A stretch of DNA of 57,698 nucleotides, taken from assembly GCA_024224815.1 (NCBI GenBank), contig JAAENC010000242.1, positions 1-57,698 on the forward strand, written 5' to 3'. The position numbers and the translations under genes were made by a program. This stretch comes from Chloroflexota bacterium. GTDB lineage: Bacteria > Chloroflexota > Anaerolineae > Anaerolineales > Villigracilaceae. Every line of letters starts with the position of its first letter. Position 1 is the stretch's first letter. Below are positions 1 to 7,936 of this stretch, piece by piece. The notes below the pieces were generated by a model, which was given only the letters and a program-made list of their open reading frames with translations, was not told the origin of the DNA and searched no databases.

Positions 1-5
1 AAAAG

Positions 6-656
6 TTACTCCACCATATCAATAAAACCATATTGAACCGCCTTACTAACGGCTTCGGTTCTGTTCGAGGCTTTAAGTTTGTCTAAAATTTTTCGTACAT
101 GTGTTTTGATCGTATTTTTGGAAATGAAGAGTTGTTTTGCAGCTTGCGATGTTGTTTTGCCCATTGCCAGGCATTGCAAAACATCTAACTCACGCGGGGT
201 TAGACTTGGCACAGCCGTTGAATTGTTTGCAGATTTTCCTACTAGCTGAAAAACTTGCCGAGTTACATCTGGTGAGATCACTGACTTATTATCCATTACT
301 AATAAAATTGCATTGTGCAAATCATCAGGTTCAGCGTTTTTGAGTAAATATCCGTCAGCCCCAGCCTGAATTGCCCCCATCAGATCATGTTGTTGTTGAG
401 AAATAGTCAACATGAGCACTTTGCAATCGACACTTGAGCGTAATGCTTTTACTGTTTCTACGCCATCCATTACAGGCATATTCACATCTAACAAAACAAG
501 GTCTGGCTTGGTGCGAGAGATTATTTCAAGGGATTCTTTTCCGTTAGAAGCCTCTCCAACAACTTGAATGCCCTGCATCACAGTAAGAAGGCTGACCAAA
601 CCTCGGCGAAACAGCGTGTGATCATCAACCACAACAACACGAATATTGTCGCTCAT
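6..656 (-). CDS. NarL/FixJ-family response regulator
   Basis: This 216-residue DNA-binding response regulator should be the output partner of the histidine kinase encoded just upstream. The N-terminal receiver domain shows the acidic pair D11/D12, the phospho-acceptor D57 in LLDVNMP, T84 and K106. After a linker near residues 138-150, a LuxR-type helix-turn-helix occupies about 151-208 (LTPRELDVL, then the recognition helix region around SKNTIKTHVRKIL). Length and order are normal for the NarL/FixJ family. Its start overlaps the kinase stop by four bases, so the two are translationally coupled. The stimulus and target genes cannot be read from the sequence. The gene is complete, ending six bases inside the window. 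Confidence 0.95.
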   Translation of the reverse strand: MSDNIRVVVVDDHTLFRRGLVSLLTVMQGIQVVGEASNGKESLEIISRTKPDLVLLDVNMPVMDGVETVKALRSSVDCKVLMLTISQQQHDLMGAIQAGADGYLLKNAEPDDLHNAILLVMDNKSVISPDVTRQVFQLVGKSANNSTAVPSLTPRELDVLQCLAMGKTTSQAAKQLFISKNTIKTHVRKILDKLKASNRTEAVSKAVQYGFIDMVE

Positions 657-1966
657 GGATTCATCTCTTCGCTAATTGGGACGTGTACTCGAATGGTCGT
701 GCCCATCTGTGGCGCACTAATGATCTGAAAATCTGCATTAATGGATTCTGCTCGCTCGCGCATACTTCGCAAGCCATATTTTGAAGAAGAATGCACATCT
801 TCAGGGGCGAATCCACACCCATCATCCTTTATTTCGATAGTTGTGCCGCCATTATGTTGAAATGCAGAAATGGATACAGCCGTGGGCTGTGCGTGTTTGC
901 GAATATTTGTCAACGCTTCCTGAGCAATACGGATCAATTGCGCTTTGATGTTATTTGGGAAAGAAATATTTAATTTGACATTAGACAAGTCAATTGCTAT
1001 ACCTGTCAAAGTTTCAAATTCAGTTGCTGTTGCATTTAGCCACGCAGTCATATTTTCATTGGGAGCACGGCGCAAATTATCAATGGACTGACGAACATCA
1101 ATGTAGGCATCCGATAGAGTTTGTTGGCATGCTTGCAGGGTTTGATCGATTAGGATTACATCACCCTTTGAAGTATATATCTGCATACGCGCCGTTTCCA
1201 TTTTTAAAAAAGCTAAAGTCTGTGCTAATCCATCATGAATCTCACGGGCCAAGCGCGTACGTTCTTTAAGTACGGCCCGATATTCTAATTCACTTAGTAC
1301 ATCTTTGTTTTCGGCATTTAGGATAGTTGAAATTTCTTTTGACTCAAAAAGCTCCCGAGCATTGCGGACAGAATCTAGTTCGTGAGAATGTGTATAGAAA
1401 GCATCCAACGTCAGGTCGGTCATGCGCACTAGTTCAGCAAGGAAAAATTGTTGGTTCTCAGTTAATAATGGTAGCTCCTTGAAAAAATAGCTAATAACGC
1501 CAAACACACGCCCTCTACGTCGCAACGAGACACAATAGACGTTTTTTGCATTAGCAGGCTCCAACAACAATGTGCATCCTGCATCAGATTGCTTTTTCTT
1601 ACAACCGCGGCAGATGTGCCGAGTAGCTGGTTCCGATAAACGTGCCTGCCAAACAGGATCATGCAAGAAACGCAATTTACCATATTTCAGGATTGGTAAG
1701 TTTTGCTGCCATTCACTAAAAGGAACAAAGGCACAGCCCTCAGCCTTTAGAAGATTATTCCCTGAACGCATAGCAGCCAGAATAGCGGCCTCTTCATTAT
1801 GAGCTTCCATCAAATAGCCGCTAAGGGAAAAGCTGGCTTCTATTTGATTTTTGAGAGACTGAACTTCTTTTTTCTTTTTTTCTCCCTCTATTTTTCCACG
1901 CAAAAAAACAATCCCCAAAATACACATCACGCCAAGGAGCAGGATGGAAAGAATGAAAGTGTTCAT
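653..1966 (-). CDS. Sensor histidine kinase, HisKA_3 type with GAF-like domain
   Basis: This 437-residue membrane-anchored kinase pairs with the downstream response regulator. One N-terminal transmembrane segment (about 3-22) is followed by a charged helix. A GAF-like sensor region (about 50-180) carries a cysteine group, C119, C122 and C131, with C145 nearby. The HisKA_3 dimerisation domain has the phospho-acceptor H244 in REIHDGLAQ. The ATPase domain has an N-box near 349-359 (QEALTNIRKHA) and a G1 box at DDGCGF (381-386). HisKA_3 kinases normally phosphorylate NarL-type regulators, which fits the four-base overlap with the regulator gene. The clustered cysteines suggest metal, iron-sulfur or redox sensing; that is inference. 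The ATG is preceded by only weak ribosome-binding sequence. Confidence 0.93.
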   Translation of the reverse strand: MNTFILSILLLGVMCILGIVFLRGKIEGEKKKKEVQSLKNQIEASFSLSGYLMEAHNEEAAILAAMRSGNNLLKAEGCAFVPFSEWQQNLPILKYGKLRFLHDPVWQARLSEPATRHICRGCKKKQSDAGCTLLLEPANAKNVYCVSLRRRGRVFGVISYFFKELPLLTENQQFFLAELVRMTDLTLDAFYTHSHELDSVRNARELFESKEISTILNAENKDVLSELEYRAVLKERTRLAREIHDGLAQTLAFLKMETARMQIYTSKGDVILIDQTLQACQQTLSDAYIDVRQSIDNLRRAPNENMTAWLNATATEFETLTGIAIDLSNVKLNISFPNNIKAQLIRIAQEALTNIRKHAQPTAVSISAFQHNGGTTIEIKDDGCGFAPEDVHSSSKYGLRSMRERAESINADFQIISAPQMGTTIRVHVPISEEMNP

Positions 1967-2192
1967 AAAAAAGATTAGTTAATTGAAATGTGGAAAGTGG
2001 ACATATTCTACCCCATTAATGATGTTCTCTCCATGAAACCTGAGCATCGAAGTATATACCCCCAAATTAAAAGCTCGATTGTTAGCACTTTCTTGGGCAT
2101 TTTCGTGTTTTTTTGCTTTATCTTGCTAAATAATCTTCAGCCTCTCCCTCTCAAACTAGTTCACTTTGAACGGAAGATGGAGATTCTAATAT

Positions 2193-3308
2193 TTATTTTT
2201 CTCTCGCAGCCATGATCAGTTTTTCAGCGTTTGCGCCTGTCAACTGCCAGGTGAGACACCTTACGCTTCCACCCATGGGACAAACTGCTTCAGCGTTGAT
2301 CGTGATCACATTCTTTGTTGTATTTTCTTGGATTATCTCAACGGCACCCTGATCGTGGGGCATATTGAATACAGGTACATAGATATTCTCGAAAGTCACC
2401 GTCGCATTCAGATTTACGCCACAAGCAGACTCAAATCCTTCCCATTCTCCGGGAGGGTTTGTTTTGTACGCTACAGGCACTTCGATGATCGTCGTTGTCG
2501 GGAAAGCTGCGAGAAGTTCATCCATAACCAAATCTCTGAACTCAGGATCGCTTGAGTAATCATTTACGAGAAGTACATCTTCATCGATCCAACTTACCAT
2601 GCCATCGGAGTGAGCGAGAACTTCTTCATCGGGCTCAAGAATGGCAACTTCGGTAGCACCAAGCAAGTCTGCCAATTCTTCTACTGCTTCTTCGTAGCTG
2701 AGATCATTATCTTCCATGAAACGGGTGGTTGTAATGACCCTCCCCGCGTAATTATCAACGATATTGCCTCCATCGATCAGGAGCTCCGTTGCATATCTTT
2801 GAACACCGTACTGCTCTGCAAAATCAGTAAAACTCTTCTGAACTTCTTTGCTTTCTCGCTTTGTCATCGATGCCCACGTATATGCGAACTGGACAGGTTC
2901 AAGAGGATTTACCGTCGTGAAATCTCTCATCCAAATATCGTAGATCTCGGCTGTGATCAAAATATCTTCCGGCAATTCTTCGTAATATGGCTTTGTGTCT
3001 TCATCAACGAGTATGACAACATTATCGTTCCCCATGATCGCATCTGCGTACCTGATCTGGAATTCCACAATACGGTCAAAAGCTGGTTCGTAATATTTAT
3101 TGTGGACAGAGGGCGCCGATAAGACCAGCAGCATTCTGTCGTTTGAGATTTTATTGGAATATGATTCTGTCATTGTTGAGCCTGTGGGGGTAATTATTTC
3201 AGGATTATTTATGGGGGAAGAAGTAGGTGTTTGCGGAGGCGTGCATCCACTTAACCAAACTGTGAGAAAAACAAAACTTAGAAAGAGTAATTTTATTGCC
3301 TTTTTCAT
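2193..3308 (-). CDS. Secreted agmatine deiminase / PAD_porph-family lipoprotein
   Basis: This 371-residue protein belongs to the peptidyl-arginine/agmatine deiminase family, which hydrolyses guanidino groups to ureido groups and ammonia through a catalytic cysteine. It begins with a lipoprotein signal: a hydrophobic run, then LSGC with lipid-modified C22. Family motifs are present in order: WMRDFTTV, DGGNIV, HSDGMV (likely catalytic His) and, near the end, GGSVRC with the likely nucleophile C351. Typical agmatine deiminases are cytoplasmic and read GGGNIHC at this site, so the export signal and the altered C-terminal motif suggest an extracytoplasmic subgroup. Substrate is unknown; arginine, agmatine or protein arginine are possible. 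It is flanked by intergenic sequence on both sides and is probably transcribed alone. Confidence 0.85.
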   Translation of the reverse strand: MKKAIKLLFLSFVFLTVWLSGCTPPQTPTSSPINNPEIITPTGSTMTESYSNKISNDRMLLVLSAPSVHNKYYEPAFDRIVEFQIRYADAIMGNDNVVILVDEDTKPYYEELPEDILITAEIYDIWMRDFTTVNPLEPVQFAYTWASMTKRESKEVQKSFTDFAEQYGVQRYATELLIDGGNIVDNYAGRVITTTRFMEDNDLSYEEAVEELADLLGATEVAILEPDEEVLAHSDGMVSWIDEDVLLVNDYSSDPEFRDLVMDELLAAFPTTTIIEVPVAYKTNPPGEWEGFESACGVNLNATVTFENIYVPVFNMPHDQGAVEIIQENTTKNVITINAEAVCPMGGSVRCLTWQLTGANAEKLIMAAREK

Positions 3309-3431
3309 ACGTATAACCTATATATCTTAGCATCTAGAACGACGATTATTTGCCCCTAAATTATTAAAATTTCAATAGGAAATTATATCATTCCCACTTT
3401 AAGTGCTTTTCTCAGAATCTTTCCATTGAAG

Positions 3432-3464
3432 AAAAAAAGGAGCAGGTCTTAGACCTGCTCCTTC
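3432..3464 (-). terminator. Rho-independent terminator downstream of osmC-like gene
   Basis: A perfect 13-bp inverted repeat (3437-3449 and 3451-3463) is preceded on the plus strand by seven A residues, which become a T tract on the minus strand. It therefore fits an intrinsic terminator for minus-strand transcription coming from the OsmC-family gene. Confidence 0.7.
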
Positions 3465-3532
3465 AAAACTTTAGAGCTTTCGCTTTCTATGCTCTAGCTG
3501 TATTTTCAATCCAGCGGTTTTCTCACAAAACC

Positions 3533-3559
3533 GGGGATTGCAAATCCCCTCAGAGCCTT
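3533..3559. repeat. Short dyad plus CCCCTCAGAGCCTT repeat
   Basis: A 7-bp stem (3533-3539 with 3543-3549) runs into the phrase CCCCTCAGAGCCTT (3546-3559). The same phrase recurs at about 4272-4285, and its CTCAGAGCCTT part recurs on the opposite strand at 6200-6210, always in non-coding sequence. It looks like a dispersed intergenic repeat rather than a regulatory site of one gene. Confidence 0.5.
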
Positions 3560-3588
3560 CTTCAACCTTTGGAGCGAAAGTCCTAAAC

Positions 3589-3993
3589 CTATGCTATTGC
3601 TACTTCTTTTGTCGTGATCTCAAAAGATGGCGGATTTTCAAAATGTTTTTTCACGGCGCACTGGTCAGCCGAGCGAACTAATGCCGGTCTATATTTCTCG
3701 GGAAAAGAGGGCGGGACTTGAATTTCCAGTTCGAATTTGCCGACCAGGCCCGTCATCGGGTTGCTGCGCATGCGCTGAATAATGCGAATCCCTTCGGTGG
3801 AAAGCCCACGCTGACGGCAGAAACCGAGAACGTAAATCCCGGCGCAAGTGCCCAAAGAAGAAAGAAAAACCGCAAAAGGTGTCGGTGCAGAACCATCGCC
3901 ACCGCCCATTGGGGGTTGGTCTGTTTTTACAGTATAGTTGGCAAAATGCGCATCTACGCGTGCGCCGCCGGGGAAGTCAATGATCATTTCCAT
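3589..3993 (-). CDS. OsmC family protein
   Basis: This 134-residue protein matches the OsmC/Ohr superfamily, small homodimeric enzymes that reduce organic hydroperoxides with paired cysteines. The central helix region contains TPFAVFLSSLGTC with C50, followed by C59, and the C-terminal part contains C112 in DQCAVKKHF. C50 and C112 are the best candidates for the peroxidatic/resolving pair. Length is typical of the YhfA-like branch rather than Ohr itself. A ribosome-binding site AGGAGC precedes the ATG by about eight bases. The neighbours are unrelated, so it is probably monocistronic and ends at the hairpin near 3432-3464. The exact substrate is not determined. Confidence 0.88.
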   Translation of the reverse strand: MEMIIDFPGGARVDAHFANYTVKTDQPPMGGGDGSAPTPFAVFLSSLGTCAGIYVLGFCRQRGLSTEGIRIIQRMRSNPMTGLVGKFELEIQVPPSFPEKYRPALVRSADQCAVKKHFENPPSFEITTKEVAIA

Positions 3994-4110
3994 TGTGATA
4001 TGCTCCTAAAAAAATCAGTTTTATTTACAACACTCTTTTGATGTAGAAAAGCCTAAAAAGTTACAAAAAAGATTTCGGGAGTGGCTATTTTGGTGTGTAA
4101 AGAAAATCCT

Positions 4111-4250
4111 GAAAGCTATTTAATAACCCTGAGCGAAGGAGTGCGTCGCACCTAACTAAGGAGAAAAATGCCCGGAGATGGGCTTTTTGTCATTTAGTCA
4201 GCAGAATGCCCATCGACTTAGGTGCGACGCACTCTATTAAAGTAGTCTCT
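4111..4250. repeat. MITE-like palindromic element with long internal hairpin
   Basis: The 409-base gap between the OsmC and DUF1232 genes holds this element. Two 17-bp arms, 4139-4155 and 4218-4234, are exact reverse complements of each other (core GGTGCGACGCAC). The loop carries a second small dyad (GATGGGC with GCCCATC). The outer ends, near GCTATTTAATAA and TTAAAGTAGTCTCT, resemble the terminal repeats of the element at 6227-6377. The inner arm resembles one side of the large repeats at 22.4 and 26.2 kb. Nothing else coding is visible in the gap. Confidence 0.7.
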
Positions 4251-4402
4251 AAAAGCTCCCGCGAGGATTTCCCCCTCAGAGCCTTTTCAATACTCACTTA
4301 TTTAGCCACTCCCTAGATTTCCCCCTTTTTCGTAAATGAGCAAATGACAGTTATAATCATTATCACCTCTGGCAAAATCTATCCCCTAAACAGGAGAAAA
4401 AA

Positions 4403-4750
4403 ATGGCAAACCAAAATAACAGCAAAAAAATATCAAGCATAGACGGTAATATCCTCCAAGACATAATCCTACGTGGAAAACTCATCGCACGCCTGATGGG
4501 CGACAACCGCGTAAACGGGCTATACAAACTCCTCCCCTGGGTTTCACTTATTTACCTCATCTCCCCCATCGACTTTATCTCAGGCGCGCTCGTTCCCGTT
4601 CTTGGCGCAGTAGATGATGTTGCCATCATGTGGTTTGGCATCGCCTCTTTTATCGAGCTTTGCCCCCCTCACGTTGTCGAAGAGCATCTTACAGCCCTCA
4701 CCGGCGAAGCCCCCAGCGATGTCGTTGATGGCGAAATTATTGACGACTAG
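4403..4750 (+). CDS. DUF1232 / YkvA-family membrane protein
   Basis: This 115-residue protein carries the DUF1232 (YkvA-like) signature, a short hydrophobic hairpin with LIYLISPIDFISG (about 51-63) followed by a second hydrophobic stretch around VDDVAIMWFGIASF. The SPIDxI motif is the hallmark of the family. Function is unknown; many members are small inner-membrane proteins. A good ribosome-binding site AGGAGAAAAAA directly precedes the ATG. It ends 16 bases before the start of the sugar dehydrogenase lipoprotein, so the two may be co-transcribed, although no functional link is obvious. Confidence 0.85.
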   Translation: MANQNNSKKISSIDGNILQDIILRGKLIARLMGDNRVNGLYKLLPWVSLIYLISPIDFISGALVPVLGAVDDVAIMWFGIASFIELCPPHVVEEHLTALTGEAPSDVVDGEIIDD

Positions 4751-4766
4751 GATTAAGGATATTGCG

Positions 4767-6011
4767 ATGAAAAAATTATTATTGGGATTAATAATCACCC
4801 TCGCACTCACGGCTTGCAACAGCGTAAGCGAACCAACGCCCCAACCTGCTCCCCTTATAGCAACACCTCACGTAACCCCAACAGAAACCGCCTCCCCCGT
4901 ACCCACTGCGGATGCAGCAACTGAAACACCTCTCTCTGCAAAGACCTTCCCCGACCCCATGCTCTATCACTGGGAAATTGTCGAAAAAGGATTCGACCAA
5001 CCTCTCGACATCCAACACGCGGGAGATGGTTCAAATAGACTTTTTATCGCAGAGCGGGGTGGCAGAATTCGCATTCTCGAAAATGATTTGCTCATTGACG
5101 AGCTTTTTCTCGATATTAGCAAAAAAGTCAGAACTAATGGCTCAGAACAAGGTTTGTTGGGTTTGGCTTTTCACCCAGATTACGTAGAAAACGGCTTCTT
5201 TTTCATCAATTACACTGACCTTAACGGAAATACGGTTATTGCCCGCTACCAAGTTTCGGGAAACGCGTACCAAGCCGATGCCAAGAGCGAAGCGGTTCTT
5301 CTTCATATAGAGCAGCCTTATGGCAATCATAACGGTGGCGGCCTGGCCTTTGGCCCAGAGGGATTCCTGTATATCGGGCTTGGGGATGGCGGCTCGGCTG
5401 ATGACCCACAGGGAAATGGGCAAAACCTGGATACTTATCTCGGCAAAATTTTGCGCATCGATGTAGATGGCGGCGAAACTTTTGTTGTCCCCGCAGATAA
5501 TCCCTTTTTGAAGGGGGAAGGCTTGCCCGAAATTTGGGCCTATGGCTTGCGTAATCCTTGGCGTTTCAGTTTCGATTCTTTGACAGGCGATCTCTATATT
5601 GCCGATGTAGGGCAAGATATTTGGGAAGAGATCAGTTTTCTGCCTGCCGGAGCCGAAGGCGGTGCAAATTTTGGCTGGAATTTCATGGAAGGCAACCATA
5701 TCTTTTTGCAGGAGCCGCCCGCAAGTTTGGGCGTGATCGGGGCTGTAGCAGAATATGACCACGACGATGGTTGCTCGGTGACCGGCGGCGTAGTTTATCG
5801 CGGCGAGGAATTCCCTGAATGGCAGGGTGTATATTTTTATGGCGATTTTTGCAGCGGGCAGGTTTGGGGCTTGCTCAATGTGGATGGTGAGTGGCAATCA
5901 GAATCTGTCTTTTTTACAGGAACGTTGATTTCCAGCTTTGGCATAGATGAAGAAGGCTCGCTATATTTGGCAGACTATAACAAAGAGATACTTTATAGAT
6001 TGAGTAAATGA
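4767..6011 (+). CDS. PQQ-type sugar dehydrogenase (GSDH family) lipoprotein
   Basis: This 414-residue extracytoplasmic protein belongs to the glucose/sorbosone dehydrogenase beta-propeller family, whose characterised members oxidise aldoses with PQQ. The ATG at 4767 is preferred over an upstream in-frame start because it begins a lipoprotein signal (MKKLLLGL then LTAC, lipid-modified C17) and has AAGGA a few bases upstream. A Thr/Pro-rich tether follows. Family motifs: HNGGGLAFGPEGFLYIGLG, AYGLRNPWRFSFD, GGVVYRG and a final FGIDEEGSLYLADY. The gene follows DUF1232 by 16 bases. PQQ synthesis genes are not in the window, so cofactor supply is unknown, and some family members are not proven dehydrogenases. 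Confidence 0.88.
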   Translation: MKKLLLGLIITLALTACNSVSEPTPQPAPLIATPHVTPTETASPVPTADAATETPLSAKTFPDPMLYHWEIVEKGFDQPLDIQHAGDGSNRLFIAERGGRIRILENDLLIDELFLDISKKVRTNGSEQGLLGLAFHPDYVENGFFFINYTDLNGNTVIARYQVSGNAYQADAKSEAVLLHIEQPYGNHNGGGLAFGPEGFLYIGLGDGGSADDPQGNGQNLDTYLGKILRIDVDGGETFVVPADNPFLKGEGLPEIWAYGLRNPWRFSFDSLTGDLYIADVGQDIWEEISFLPAGAEGGANFGWNFMEGNHIFLQEPPASLGVIGAVAEYDHDDGCSVTGGVVYRGEEFPEWQGVYFYGDFCSGQVWGLLNVDGEWQSESVFFTGTLISSFGIDEEGSLYLADYNKEILYRLSK

Positions 6012-6145
6012 AGGTAATGATAAAGAACGCCCTTTGTCATTCGAGAATGTGATGCCTGTCACTATCGCAAAGGTCTGACAACTCTTATACTTCTTTTTGT
6101 AAAAAGAAAGTTATCTTTTTCTCCCTCCCTTGTAAAGTGTTTGTA

Positions 6146-6176
6146 AAACGAACTCGCCTTTTGTGCGGGTTCGTTT
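6146..6176. terminator. Probable bidirectional terminator
   Basis: A 12-bp stem with one G-T wobble (6146-6157 and 6165-6176), with A residues on the left and T residues on the right, lies 135 bases after the sugar dehydrogenase gene. A second small palindrome, AATGCT-ACGCG-AGCATT, follows immediately at 6181-6197. Confidence 0.6.
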
Positions 6177-6226
6177 GTTTAATGCTACGCGAGCATTAAA
6201 AGGCTCTGAGCCCCTCCCATTTTCTT

Positions 6227-6377
6227 AGAAACTGTTTAATAATTGCCCTTTTGACGTAAACCCGAAAGCTTTCCGTCAAACGCGGTGAAAACGCAGTTTT
6301 TATCCTGTAAAAGGACTTTTTAAAAACAAGATTCCGATAAAACCTTTCGGGTTTCTATGATTTATTAAATAGTCTCT
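6227..6377. repeat. MITE-like element with imperfect terminal inverted repeats
   Basis: In the 468-base gap before manA, the ends AGAAACTGTTTAATAA (6227-6242) and TTATTAAATAGTCTCT (6362-6377) are inverted repeats matching at 14 of 16 positions. Inside lie a second facing pair around AAACCCGAAAG and CTTTCGGGTTT. The same plan is found at 46318 and, more loosely, at 4111. No open reading frame is present, so it is a non-autonomous element if mobile. Confidence 0.7.
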
Positions 6378-6434
6378 CAGAAAAATGCTGTCTTCAACCC
6401 CAGCAGGAGCTTTTAGAGAAATCTGCTTTTGTTG

Positions 6435-6440
6435 TACAAT
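6435..6440 (+). promoter_or_regulatory. Candidate -10 box for manA
   Basis: TACAAT in the context TTGTACAATAC lies 40 bases before the manA ATG. It overlaps the alternative TTG start at 6429, which argues that translation begins downstream, at 6480. The -35 region is weak. Confidence 0.4.
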
Positions 6441-6479
6441 ACGAGCGACTTATCCACCCTACCTTTTTTCTTGACCACT

Positions 6480-7472
6480 ATGACAAAAAAACTAAGCCCG
6501 CTACTATTTACTTCTGTTCTCAAAGACTATATTTGGGGCGGACGCAACCTTGAAAAACTAGGCAGAAAACTCCCTAAAGATGGCGTGATCGCCGAAAGCT
6601 GGGATATTGCCGCTCATAAAGACGGCACCAGCCTCGTAGAGAATGGAGATTTTGCAGGCTATTCGCTTACCCAGCTCCAGGACGAATTGGGGCTGGATTT
6701 GATCGGAAAAAATAGCCAATGGGCGCATGAGCGGGGTAAATTCCCCTTGCTCATCAAACTTCTTGACGCAAATCGCCCCCTCTCTGTGCAAGTGCATCCC
6801 AACGATGATTATGCCCTGAAAAATGAAGGCAATGAGCTCGGCAAAACCGAAATGTGGGTTGTTCTACACGCCGAGCCAAATGCCGAAGTCATTTTAGGCG
6901 TTAAATCAGATACTACGCCCGAACTCTTTGCTGAAGCCATTCAGGAAGGCAAACTTGAACCTTTTTTGCATCATATCCCCGTCAAAAAGGGCGACCATAT
7001 TTGTGTGCCCGCAGGCTCATTGCACGCGATCATGGACGGGCTGATTATCGCTGAAATTCAGCAAAACTCGAATACGACCTATCGCGTTTACGATTGGAAT
7101 AGACTCGGCGCAGATGGAAATCCGCGCCCCTTGCATGTGGATAAAGCACTGGATGTGACCAACTTCGCGCAGGTTGAGCCGAGCTTGGTGGAACCCCTTC
7201 TAATTTCGGATGAAGATGGGATCCGCCGCTCGCGTTTATGCGAAAACCAATATTTCATCACCGAAAAAATCGAAATGGATGCAGGCGCAAGCTACCGCGG
7301 ATTTTGTTCTGGTGCCACTATGGAAATTTGGGGAGTGCTAGAGGGGCAAATACGCGTTAATGACCTGACCCTGAACGCCGTCCGTTTTACCCTCCTGCCT
7401 GCCGCGCTGGGAGAATTCACCGTTAAAGCGGAGGGAAAAGCTACGTTGCTGAGGACGTATGTGGGGAGTTAG
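6480..7472 (+). CDS. manA: Mannose-6-phosphate isomerase, type I (cupin)
   Basis: This 330-residue zinc-dependent isomerase interconverts mannose-6-phosphate and fructose-6-phosphate, linking glycolysis to mannose-containing glycans and GDP-sugars. Motifs seen are YIWGGR near the N terminus, VQVHPNDDYA and GKTEMW (zinc ligands His/Glu), and VPAGSLHAI with a further ligand. It is the short form typical of Firmicutes-like ManA, with a C-terminal cupin half. The ATG at 6480 is chosen because homology starts at once and a likely -10 box lies 40 bases upstream. There is no strong ribosome-binding site. The gene stands alone between a repeat-rich spacer and a convergent minus-strand gene. Confidence 0.92.
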   Translation: MTKKLSPLLFTSVLKDYIWGGRNLEKLGRKLPKDGVIAESWDIAAHKDGTSLVENGDFAGYSLTQLQDELGLDLIGKNSQWAHERGKFPLLIKLLDANRPLSVQVHPNDDYALKNEGNELGKTEMWVVLHAEPNAEVILGVKSDTTPELFAEAIQEGKLEPFLHHIPVKKGDHICVPAGSLHAIMDGLIIAEIQQNSNTTYRVYDWNRLGADGNPRPLHVDKALDVTNFAQVEPSLVEPLLISDEDGIRRSRLCENQYFITEKIEMDAGASYRGFCSGATMEIWGVLEGQIRVNDLTLNAVRFTLLPAALGEFTVKAEGKATLLRTYVGS

Positions 7473-7502
7473 TTTCTTTCAGCAAAACTAGAAATGCTCA
7501 GA

Positions 7503-7817
7503 TTACTCTTGTAAAAGCCTGTAACGAGAAAGCAAAAGGGGAATTGCTCTTTCGCGCCAAAAAACAGTTGAGATCATTCCTCCTGACATACCACCATTAT
7601 CAAATTGCTCAATTCGAATCGAATCTCCCTCTATTGATCCTTTAGTGATGGTCTCAAAGGCGGAACTGATCATTGCTTCACATTCTTCAAGAGATTTGGG
7701 TATTTCAATAGATTCAAAATGATGTTCTAACTCTCGCCATAAGTATGGATCACCTCGATATCCCCATTGACTGGGTTCTTCTTCAAAAAGGACTTTCATG
7801 CCAGGGTTTGTTTTCAT
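7503..7817 (-). CDS. Small conserved hypothetical protein (GDPYLW / GGMSGG motifs)
   Basis: I do not assign a function to this 104-residue soluble protein. It has an acidic N-terminal part with GYRGDPYLWREL, a helical middle (about 43-62) and a C-terminal part with FDNGGMSGGMI and FWRERAIPLL. I recall similar small proteins with GDPYLW and GGMSxG motifs in many bacteria, often next to toxin or immunity genes, but that is memory and not tested. A TACAAT -10-like box lies at 7834-7839 on the minus strand, giving a leader of under ten bases and no ribosome-binding site, as at several other genes here. Confidence 0.7.
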   Translation of the reverse strand: MKTNPGMKVLFEEEPSQWGYRGDPYLWRELEHHFESIEIPKSLEECEAMISSAFETITKGSIEGDSIRIEQFDNGGMSGGMISTVFWRERAIPLLLSRYRLLQE

Positions 7818-7936
7818 GTTTTATGTTTTTTTTATTGTACAAGATACTGCGCAACTTGTGTTTATATGTCGTACAATGTGAAATGGCTCTTTAAGAATTT
7901 CAACAATCAGGGAGGTTCGCTTCACTAGATGTAGCC

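Noticed and set aside
1988-2215. A 75-codon plus-strand open frame in the gap after the kinase gene
   Set aside because: No ribosome-binding site or recognisable motif; it runs into the deiminase gene in antisense. The 226-base gap shows nothing else I can support.
2610-3122. A 170-codon plus-strand open frame
   Set aside because: It overlaps the deiminase-like lipoprotein gene in antisense and shows no family features.
5142-5897. A 251-codon minus-strand open frame
   Set aside because: It lies antisense to the sugar dehydrogenase gene, which has clear family motifs; the composition of the opposite strand explains the open frame.
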